Positions 1 through 5,910 of a stretch of DNA of 8,412 nt are shown piece by piece. The number at the start of each line of letters is the position of its first letter. The first letter of the stretch is position 1. Below the pieces are notes generated by a model. It was given only the letters and a program-made list of their open reading frames with translations. It did not search any database and had not been told where the DNA came from. The DNA comes from DUPQ01 sp022706885 (GTDB taxonomy: Bacteria > Bacillota > Clostridia > DUPQ01), in the NCBI GenBank assembly GCA_022706885.1, contig JAKJBR010000048.1:1-8412 (forward strand), read 5' to 3'. The position numbers and the translations under genes were made by a program.

Positions 1-928
1 CTTCCGGAGGTGTCTGATGGTCCACACTGGGTATATACCCTCCCGACCTCATGGCCGGAAGCAGACGCTCGAATTCCTCCCGCATAGCCTGTTCGGAAAC
101 ACTCATCACCATCTTGTCGTATGCCCCGATTATGAGAAAATCGGGATAATTCTTCCTTATTCTGTTGACATCCACTCCCGCTTTCCTTTCCAGAGGTAAA
201 GCTCCTCTGATTCCCGCTCTTTGCAGCCACGGAATCATCCCTTCCAGCTGCCCGTCGGTATCCACTATAGGTATTATTCCCGCTTCTTCAATATGCGGAA
301 CGGTCTGCCTGTAGTACGGAAGCAGGAACTCATCAAACATCTCTTCGGAAAGCATGGGTCCCAAATTATATGACATATCTTCGGCAAATGTCATAAAGTC
401 GGGCTGTATGGCTTTGCTCATCTCGTCAATTACATAGTTTATGTAGTCCGCTTCATCCTGATTCATGCGGTGCATCAGTTCGGGCTCATCATAGAAGGCA
501 TATAAATGCTCCTCTATACCGAAAAGCGTTCTCGGAAACCAGAAGAAGCCGTCCACCGTTATCCATACCACCAAATCACCGTCATCATGCATTTTTTTAT
601 ATTGTGCCGCATCTTCCGCCGCAGCCTGTACTTTCCTTTTATCATAAAGATAGGGTTTTAATCTTTCATACGACTGTATGTCGGTTACTTTCTTCATATC
701 CTCGGATAACTGATTATATCCTCTCCCCCTGGCTCCTATCCAATACTGTTTCAATCTGTCCAGACCGAAGTACTCATGCTTTATGTCTTCTTTATTGGGC
801 ATATCGGGAATACCTTCGGAAATGAATCTTTGAATGGTTTTATCCCACCATCCCGCCCATTCAATCATGGGAAGCCTGTCCACGGGTTGGAAATTCATAA
901 CATTTAAAAATCTTTCTCTCTGGTTCAT
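1..928 (-). CDS. URO-D-family protein, second tandem copy (3' end off window)
   Basis: An uninterrupted frame runs from ATG at 928-926 to the left edge, giving 309 complete codons with no stop. It aligns without gaps to the neighbouring copy at 1059-2057, so about 23 codons and the stop lie outside the window. Family marks seen: an N-terminal PVDRLP segment, the EDMSYNLGP and SEEMFDEFLLPYY region, VDTDGQLE around residue 223, and SVDHQTPPE at the end. The RQAGR substrate-binding motif of true HemE and the HxC zinc motif of MtaA-type methyltransferases are not seen, so neither heme synthesis nor a classical methylcobamide:CoM methyltransferase role is supported. By hand count it differs from the first copy at 37 of 309 residues, most of them between residues 33 and 173. 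No good Shine-Dalgarno sequence precedes the ATG, and it starts 5 nt after the small ORF stop, so translational coupling is likely. The reaction is unknown. Family membership is confident. Confidence 0.9.
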   Translation of the reverse strand, partial: MNQRERFLNVMNFQPVDRLPMIEWAGWWDKTIQRFISEGIPDMPNKEDIKHEYFGLDRLKQYWIGARGRGYNQLSEDMKKVTDIQSYERLKPYLYDKRKVQAAAEDAAQYKKMHDDGDLVVWITVDGFFWFPRTLFGIEEHLYAFYDEPELMHRMNQDEADYINYVIDEMSKAIQPDFMTFAEDMSYNLGPMLSEEMFDEFLLPYYRQTVPHIEEAGIIPIVDTDGQLEGMIPWLQRAGIRGALPLERKAGVDVNRIRKNYPDFLIIGAYDKMVMSVSEQAMREEFERLLPAMRSGGYIPSVDHQTPPE

Positions 929-933
929 ATTAA

Positions 934-1062
934 TCACTTGGCAATGGAAACAAATTCCGCCCCTTTCCTTATAACCTGAAGATTGAACTCTAAAGGTTTT
1001 GCAAAAACAACCGTAAGTGCCGTTAATAACGACAGTATCGTAATTGGTCCTGTGTTGCTCAC
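934..1062 (-). CDS. Small hydrophobic protein, 42 aa (hypothetical)
   Basis: The space between the two URO-D genes is filled by a 42-codon frame starting with GTG (1062-1060) and ending in TGA (936-934). The start overlaps the first URO-D stop as GTGA, and AAAAGGAG lies 7 nt upstream, a nearly ideal ribosome binding site for this start. The downstream URO-D gene begins 5 nt after its stop. The peptide begins MSNTGPITILSLL, has a hydrophobic stretch at about residues 6-21 ending in VVFA, then a tail with several charged residues ending EFVSIAK. This could be a single-pass small membrane protein, a short secreted peptide, or only a coupling ORF for the downstream gene. An upstream TTG at 1083 in the same frame is less likely because it lacks a comparable site. 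I do not recognise a family. It could also be the decayed end of a longer membrane protein. Confidence 0.5.
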   Translation of the reverse strand: MSNTGPITILSLLTALTVVFAKPLEFNLQVIRKGAEFVSIAK

Positions 1063-2057
1063 TTGACAGCTCCTTTTATACAATACTCTTCCAGAAGTTT
1101 AAGATATATCCGGTAATTATCCAGAGAAACTTCCGGAGGCGTCTGATGGTCCACACTGGGAATATACCCTCCCGACCTCATAACAGGAAGCAGACGCTCG
1201 AATTCCTCCCGCATAGCCTGTTCGGAAACACTCATCACCATCTTGTCGTATCCCCCGATTATGAGAAAATCGGGATAATTCTTTCTTACTCTGTTGATAT
1301 CCACTCCGGCTTTTCTTTCCAATGGCAAAGCTCCTCTGATTCCCGCCCTTTTCAGCCACGGAATCATTGCTTCCAGTTGTCCGTCGGTATCCACTATAGG
1401 TATGATTCCCGCTTCTTCTACACGCGGAACGGTCTGCCTGTAGTACGGAAGCAGAAACTCGTCAAACATTTCTTCGGAAAGCATAGGGCCCAAATTATAT
1501 GACATATCTTCGGCAAATGTCATAAAGTCGGGCTGTATTGTTTCACTTACCTCGTCAATTATATAGTTTATAAAATCCGCTTGGTCCTGATTCATGCGGT
1601 GCATCAGCTCGGGTTTATCATAAAAGGCAAAAAAATGCTCCTCTATGCCGAAAAGTGTTCTGGGAAAGTAAAAGAATCCGTCCACCGTTATCCACATCAC
1701 CAAATCACCGTCATCATGCATTTTTTTGTATTGCGCCGCATCTTCCACAGCAACCTGTGCTCTGTACTTATCATAAAGATACGGTTTTAATCTTTCATAG
1801 GATTCATCGTCGGTTACTTTCTTAATTTCATCGGATAACTGATAATACCCTCTCCCCCTGGGTTTTATCCAGTACTGCTTCAACCTGTCCAGCCCGAAGT
1901 ATTCATGCTTAATATCTTCCCTTACAGGCATATCGGGAACACCTTCGGAAATGAAACGCAAGATTGTTTTATCCCACCATCCCGCCCATTCAATCATGGG
2001 CAATCTGTCCACGGGTCGGAAATTCATAACATTTAAAAATCTCTCTCTTTGATTCAT
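1059..2057 (-). CDS. URO-D-family protein, first tandem copy
   Basis: This complete 332-residue protein is close to the usual family length. The start ATG has GAGGAG 5 nt upstream. Seen in order: RFLNVMNFRPVDRLP (residues 7-20), a tryptophan-rich EWAGWWDK segment, EDMSYNLGP (183-191), the SEEMFDEFLLPYY helix (194-206), VDTDGQLE (222-229), PLERKAGVD (245-253) and SVDHQTPPE (301-309). These fit the uroporphyrinogen decarboxylase-like (beta/alpha)8 family, which includes HemE, MtaA/CmuA-type methyltransferases and many uncharacterised proteins. HemE's RQAGR motif and the MtaA HxC zinc motif are not seen, so I place it in an uncharacterised subgroup. D223, D225 and H304 are candidate active-site or metal residues by position, which is inference. 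It lies 39 bp after the GGDEF-EAL gene with no terminator between them, and overlaps the small ORF downstream by 4 nt. The substrate is unknown. Confidence 0.93.
   Translation of the reverse strand: MNQRERFLNVMNFRPVDRLPMIEWAGWWDKTILRFISEGVPDMPVREDIKHEYFGLDRLKQYWIKPRGRGYYQLSDEIKKVTDDESYERLKPYLYDKYRAQVAVEDAAQYKKMHDDGDLVMWITVDGFFYFPRTLFGIEEHFFAFYDKPELMHRMNQDQADFINYIIDEVSETIQPDFMTFAEDMSYNLGPMLSEEMFDEFLLPYYRQTVPRVEEAGIIPIVDTDGQLEAMIPWLKRAGIRGALPLERKAGVDINRVRKNYPDFLIIGGYDKMVMSVSEQAMREEFERLLPVMRSGGYIPSVDHQTPPEVSLDNYRIYLKLLEEYCIKGAVK
1070..1077 (-). promoter_or_regulatory. Ribosome binding site for the 42-codon ORF
   Basis: AAAAGGAG lies within the last codons of the first URO-D gene, 7 nt before a GTG that overlaps that gene's stop codon. 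Its strength and spacing are the main reason for choosing the GTG start of the small ORF. Confidence 0.55.
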
Positions 2058-2096
2058 AGAAACTCCTCAACGGTTATATTACCAGTCCGTAATTGC

Positions 2097-4013
2097 TTAG
2101 TCAATTTGTTTTGACTGTAATAACTTTTCAAATTCCTCATATGGCATGGGTTGATAATAGTAGTAGCCCTGAGCAATATCACAATCAAGCGACCTTAGTA
2201 TATCGGCTTGCTCTTTTGTTTCCACACCTTCGCATATGATAAGCGAATCCATATTATGTGCAAGATCGGTTATGCCTTTTATCATCTTTTTGGTTTTACT
2301 GTCTTCTAAGTTGTATATCATGCTTCTGTCAAGTTTGAGATAGTCCAACATGAAATTGGGCAAATCGGAGAAGGAGGAATACCCCGTTCCGAAATCGTCC
2401 AATGAAATGGTAAAGCCCATTTCTTTTAGTTTATTGACTATATCTTTCATCATCTTCGCATTTTCCGCAATAAGACTTTCCGTTACTTCAATGTTCAGAT
2501 AATTGGGAGATACTTCGTATTGTGTTGCTATTGCAAATATCCGGTCGCAGAAATCGATATTTGCAAAGTGCGAACGTGCAAAATTAACCGACACGGGAAC
2601 AACCTGTCTGCCTTCTTTAAGACTCTGTTGCAACAGTTGGCAAGCCTTTTCAAACATGTACATATCAAATGTCGTAATAATACCGCTCTTTTCAAAAACA
2701 GGTATATATTCGCCCGGCCGGATAAGTCCGCGTCTGGGGTTATACCATCTGGACAATATCTCGCCGCCGTATATTGAGTTGTCGGCAAGCAGTATCTTAG
2801 GCTGTATATATATGAGGAATTCGTCTTTTTCCATGCTTGCAAGGAATTCCTGTTGCATAAGTTTTTCCTCTACGGTCATAATACGAACGGTATCATCATA
2901 AAACTTGTATCTAACATCATCCTTTTCCTTTACGAACTGACGGGCCTGTAAAGACTTCTGCATAAGGATATCCATATTCAGTTCTTCGTATTTAGGATTA
3001 TAAATTCCTATACTCAGCACAACGGGATAATCGGAGTTTTTAAGATTGTACTTTTCATTTACCTTCTCTACTATATTGGATAATCTCCCTATCATTTCCT
3101 CTCTTTCGGTAAATTGAAGCAACAATATGAAATCGTCGTTATTTGCTCTTGCAAGAATCTCATTGTTGTAAATATGATTATCCAGCAGTACGGCTATATC
3201 GGTCTGAACCTTGTCCGCCTCTGTATATCCGTAAACCTCCCTTATGTAATTCAGGTTATACACAACAAGATTAACCATGCAGTATGTACTTATATTCAAC
3301 ATACTGATGGAAACATCGGTTACCGCTTTCATCCCCTTTATATTGGGATACCCTGTAAGGCTGTCGGTATTCAGAAAAAGATTTTTATTCTCCTTATACT
3401 TGAGATAGATGATAAGAATCATAGCAACCGTCAGTATTGCGAATATAACTGCCGAGAGAGCAATCGTGACACGCAGTTCGGTTCTGTTGAACATTTTTTC
3501 ATACTGCACGGCCTCGCTTGCGATAATGGTCTTTATATCTTCCTCGGAAATCGTATCTATGGCACGGTTAATAAGTGCAGCAACATCGGGCGGCATTCTT
3601 TGGGTAAACTGCATCCCCACATCATAACCTTTGAATTTTACCAACTGTCTGCTTTGCATGAAGCCGGCATACTTATTTACTTTCGATACGGTAATATCCG
3701 CCTGAAAGTTAAATCCGTACTGCAGGGCTTGTTCAAAATCTTTTGTTTTGAGATATTCAAATTGAAATCCGGTCAGCTGATGTACATGGTCTAAAATCCG
3801 TACGACAACACCTTCATATTGTTTCTCCGCATAGTTGTAGAATTCAAAAGGAAAACTATTTCTGTCCAGTGCCACATAGACAACGGGGTAAGACGCCACA
3901 ACGGCCTGTTCTTCCTTTGTCAGCACAAAGGTTTGTTCCTCGGTCGCATATCCGTATATTGCAGACATTACCAGAATACATATGATTGATAAAACTAAAA
4001 ATCTCTTCTTCAT
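2097..4013 (-). CDS. Membrane GGDEF-EAL protein with truncated periplasmic binding domain; probable c-di-GMP phosphodiesterase
   Basis: 638 residues. Residues 1-23 are a signal peptide or anchor. Residues about 35-175 resemble the start and end of a family 3 solute-binding domain, but at about 140 residues (about 220 is usual) the middle seems missing. A membrane helix at about 183-205 leads into the cytoplasm. The GGDEF domain (about 215-375) is degenerate: the signature is NNDDF (291-295), the first metal aspartate is replaced (YNLN, N253), and the RxxD inhibitory site is absent, so no cyclase activity is expected. The EAL domain (about 385-632) keeps its key residues: E418 in EIL, N477, E509 and E512 in IEVTES, DDFGTGYSS (539-547), K560, E595 in CEGVE, and Q615. 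It should hydrolyse c-di-GMP, with the GGDEF domain perhaps sensing GTP, as known for some degenerate members. Its ATG directly follows the DivIVA-like gene's TAG. Domain calls are firm; activity is inferred. Confidence 0.93.
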   Translation of the reverse strand: MKKRFLVLSIICILVMSAIYGYATEEQTFVLTKEEQAVVASYPVVYVALDRNSFPFEFYNYAEKQYEGVVVRILDHVHQLTGFQFEYLKTKDFEQALQYGFNFQADITVSKVNKYAGFMQSRQLVKFKGYDVGMQFTQRMPPDVAALINRAIDTISEEDIKTIIASEAVQYEKMFNRTELRVTIALSAVIFAILTVAMILIIYLKYKENKNLFLNTDSLTGYPNIKGMKAVTDVSISMLNISTYCMVNLVVYNLNYIREVYGYTEADKVQTDIAVLLDNHIYNNEILARANNDDFILLLQFTEREEMIGRLSNIVEKVNEKYNLKNSDYPVVLSIGIYNPKYEELNMDILMQKSLQARQFVKEKDDVRYKFYDDTVRIMTVEEKLMQQEFLASMEKDEFLIYIQPKILLADNSIYGGEILSRWYNPRRGLIRPGEYIPVFEKSGIITTFDMYMFEKACQLLQQSLKEGRQVVPVSVNFARSHFANIDFCDRIFAIATQYEVSPNYLNIEVTESLIAENAKMMKDIVNKLKEMGFTISLDDFGTGYSSFSDLPNFMLDYLKLDRSMIYNLEDSKTKKMIKGITDLAHNMDSLIICEGVETKEQADILRSLDCDIAQGYYYYQPMPYEEFEKLLQSKQID

Positions 4014-4457
4014 CTACTCTCCTATGTTCAGTTTATGTGCTTTATCACAGTCCTTTTTGATGCCTTCCGCTCCCCTTATGAAGCTTTTAAGGACTTTGGA
4101 TACCGATTGCCTGAATTCCTCGAACTCTTCCTCTACCTGTTTATATTGCTCGGCCTGACGCTCTTTTTCCTCCATCGTGTCTTTCAGTATTATATCGGCC
4201 TGCTTTCTTGCATCGGCCAATATATTGTCCGCCTTTTTCTTTGCATGAATCAAAGAAAGAGCAATATCGTCCTTATTCTTCTCCAGCATCTCCAATCTTT
4301 TAAGAAGCATTTTATTCTGCTCCAGTATAAGATTGACCTGCCTGTCTTTTTCCGCTATGCGACTGTTCAGATATTCATTCAAGAGCTCTATGTACATAAT
4401 GACATCTTTTTTTGAATATCCGAATAAAACTTTTTTAATACCTTTGAATGCAATCAT
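4014..4457 (-). CDS. DivIVA-like coiled-coil protein, 147 aa
   Basis: The N-terminus has KGIKKVLFGYSKKDVIMYIE (residues 5-24), which fits the DivIVA/GpsB pattern of a short F-x-GY-x-x-x-(D/E)V segment followed by a helix. A nearly continuous charged helix follows (about 25-135). It includes an alanine and lysine rich stretch with AKKKADNILADARKQADIIL (72-91), the kind of repeat common in DivIVA-like coiled coils. There is no membrane segment or signal peptide, so it should be cytosolic and oligomeric, probably recruited to curved membrane or to a partner. It is shorter than division-type DivIVA proteins (often 160-230 residues). AAAGGA is 8 nt upstream of the ATG. A 49-bp AT-rich gap separates it from the glycosyltransferase gene, and the GGDEF-EAL gene follows with no gap. 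In this setting it may position the polysaccharide synthase or the c-di-GMP enzyme, which is inference. A generic coiled-coil protein is the alternative. Confidence 0.75.
   Translation of the reverse strand: MIAFKGIKKVLFGYSKKDVIMYIELLNEYLNSRIAEKDRQVNLILEQNKMLLKRLEMLEKNKDDIALSLIHAKKKADNILADARKQADIILKDTMEEKERQAEQYKQVEEEFEEFRQSVSKVLKSFIRGAEGIKKDCDKAHKLNIGE
4019..4023 (-). promoter_or_regulatory. Ribosome binding site of the GGDEF-EAL gene inside the upstream gene
   Basis: AGGAG lies in the last codons of the DivIVA-like gene, 5 nt before the ATG at 4013. The upstream stop TAG and the downstream ATG are immediately adjacent. This fixes the start and implies translational coupling of the two genes. 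Confidence 0.75.
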
Positions 4458-4506
4458 ATCTGTTATCCTTTATTATATTCATATACATTGTAATATATTC
4501 TCCGTA
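4458..4506. other. Short AT-rich gap between synthase and DivIVA-like genes
   Basis: This is the largest gap in the window, 49 bp. It holds the AAAGGA ribosome binding site of the DivIVA-like gene (4471-4466) and AT-rich sequence. There is no GC-rich hairpin with a T tract and no convincing promoter, so read-through from the synthase gene is expected. Confidence 0.5.
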
Positions 4507-5910
4507 TTATTGGTTGAATTTTACCCTCTTAATTTTACCCCACTGCAGTTTTCTTTTCTTATAGCCTATAAAAGCAGTCATTCTGGTATAGGCCAGTATT
4601 ACTCTGAATCCGACATTTTCAAATATACAAGCTCCTATTGCTTTCCACACATCCTTTGCCCTCAGCTCTATATTCTGAGTGTGTATCCTAGAGAAAAAGG
4701 CGGACAATGTCAATACCGCTCCGTAAAGGAGTGATATTGCCGTGTATGCTATGGCAACCCTTGTAGTGACCATGCCCAGAAGAAACATGGCTATAACCGA
4801 CAATATACCGAATATCTCTATATAAGGAGATAGCAACTCGAAGATAAGAAAATACATGTAGGATACCGTTCTGACCAATCCGAATTTACTGCTGAAAAGT
4901 ATCTGTTTGTGCTTGGTCAGACTCTGATATAGTCCCAGATGCCATCTTCTTCTCTGTTTTCTCAGATCTCTCATGTTATCGGGAGCCTGGCTCCAGCATA
5001 CCGCATCGGTGGCATACTTTATGGTATACGGTATTTGATTCTTAAGACAAAACACATGCAACCGCACAACCAGTTCCATATCTTCTCCCATGGTGGTGTG
5101 ATCATAACCTCCGACCGCAATTACCATATCCTTTTTAAATAATCCGAATGCCCCGGATATTATCAGGCTTCCGTTGAACATATCAAACAGTATTCTGGAT
5201 GCCAGAAAAGACCGTTCATACTCCAAAACCTGCATTGCCGCAACCATATTGTCCGGCATTTCGTACTTTTTGACTTTTCCGTTCTCCAGCACCACCCCGT
5301 TGGCTATCCTTATAACTCCTCCGCATGCAATAAGATTCTCATCGGTAAGTACCGGCCGGACTATTCTCTCAAGAGCGTCCGACTGCAGCATGGAATCGGC
5401 GTCCATACACACGAAATAAGGATATCTCGATGCGTTTATACCCATGTTTAAAGCATCCGCCTTGCCGCCGTTTTTCTTTCTTATGAGTACGATGGGAACT
5501 TTATATGCATAGCTTTCATATATGAATTCCTCGTCCTGGCACCGTATGCTTTTCTTTACTTTTCTCCGCACCTTGGTCATTTTGAACTCTTCAACAAGCA
5601 GTTTGGATGTGTTGTCCTTTGAACCGTCATCCACAACTATAATCTCATAGAGCCTGTAATCAAGATTTAAAAGAGAGTGTACAGTATCGCAAATGGTGAC
5701 TTCTTCGTTGTATCCGGGTACTACGATGGATACAGGAAAATAGTAATCATGGGAAATTACATTGTGCAGAGTACTCAGCTGCTTGGTTCTGTACAGTTCG
5801 GAAGCTCCGATAGTTACCGATACCAATAAAAATGTAGCATATACAAAAAGGTAAAGAGAGTAAAAAATCCCTATTGATATAAGTATTGCTCTTGCTGTTT
5901 CAATAAACAT
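4507..5910 (-). CDS. Processive-type GT2 membrane glycosyltransferase (exopolysaccharide synthase)
   Basis: 467 residues. One N-terminal membrane helix (about 8-32) precedes a cytosolic GT-A domain with all the hallmarks of processive beta-glycosyltransferases: VPGYNEE (64-70), VVDDGS (92-97), KNGGKADALN (146-155), DAD (170-172, metal and UDP binding), GGYD then GED (267-277, catalytic base region) and QRRRW (319-323, acceptor site). Two or three further membrane segments (about 348-382 and 385-407) and an amphipathic stretch near 421-450 form the channel side. The layout matches PgaC, hyaluronan synthase and cellulose synthase relatives, so it should polymerise a UDP-sugar and extrude the chain. 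The sugar cannot be told from sequence. There is no PilZ domain, so c-di-GMP control, if any, must be indirect. AAGGGAG lies 7 nt before the ATG, and the gene overlaps the HEAT-repeat gene by 11 nt. About 40 residues between VVDDGS and KNGGKAD form a charged insert (about 106-135), longer than usual. Confidence 0.93.
   Translation of the reverse strand: MFIETARAILISIGIFYSLYLFVYATFLLVSVTIGASELYRTKQLSTLHNVISHDYYFPVSIVVPGYNEEVTICDTVHSLLNLDYRLYEIIVVDDGSKDNTSKLLVEEFKMTKVRRKVKKSIRCQDEEFIYESYAYKVPIVLIRKKNGGKADALNMGINASRYPYFVCMDADSMLQSDALERIVRPVLTDENLIACGGVIRIANGVVLENGKVKKYEMPDNMVAAMQVLEYERSFLASRILFDMFNGSLIISGAFGLFKKDMVIAVGGYDHTTMGEDMELVVRLHVFCLKNQIPYTIKYATDAVCWSQAPDNMRDLRKQRRRWHLGLYQSLTKHKQILFSSKFGLVRTVSYMYFLIFELLSPYIEIFGILSVIAMFLLGMVTTRVAIAYTAISLLYGAVLTLSAFFSRIHTQNIELRAKDVWKAIGACIFENVGFRVILAYTRMTAFIGYKKRKLQWGKIKRVKFNQ

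Larger units (their letters stand above)
1..2057 (-). repeat. Tandem gene duplication (direct repeat, two URO-D copies)
   Basis: Bases 1-928 match 1130-2057 at a constant offset of 1129 with no gap in the coding alignment. Long nucleotide stretches are identical or nearly so, for example around 361-410 against 1490-1539. The repeat begins at the start codons: the sequences just upstream of the two genes (929-970 and 2058-2096) are unrelated. Where it ends on the left cannot be seen. Confidence 0.9.

Noticed and set aside
590..602. A7 run in the URO-D coding strand (also at about 1719-1727) as a frameshift slip site
   Set aside because: In the reading phase it is AAA AAA A after TAT, which does not fit the X XXY YYZ pattern. 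The frame continues intact in both copies.
1044..1502. Plus-strand 152-codon frame, with a similar frame at 17-199
   Set aside because: The two resemble each other only because they lie antisense to the duplicated URO-D genes. They are not independent genes.
2058..2096. Terminator or c-di-GMP riboswitch between the GGDEF-EAL and URO-D genes
   Set aside because: The 39-bp gap holds a ribosome binding site but no stable hairpin with a T tract, and it is far too short for a GEMM-type riboswitch.
3114..3794. Plus-strand 226-codon open frame opposite the GGDEF-EAL gene
   Set aside because: It lies wholly within a clear coding gene on the other strand, has no recognisable domain and no convincing ribosome binding site. 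It is a codon-phase shadow.
4466..4482. TATAAT hexamer just before the DivIVA-like gene (minus strand)
   Set aside because: No matching -35 element lies at 16-18 nt, and a start point there would leave no room for the ribosome binding site. The gap is simply AT-rich.
4475..4500. Imperfect palindrome around TACATTGTA in the 49-bp gap
   Set aside because: The arms pair for only four bases around the centre. This is too short for an operator or terminator claim.
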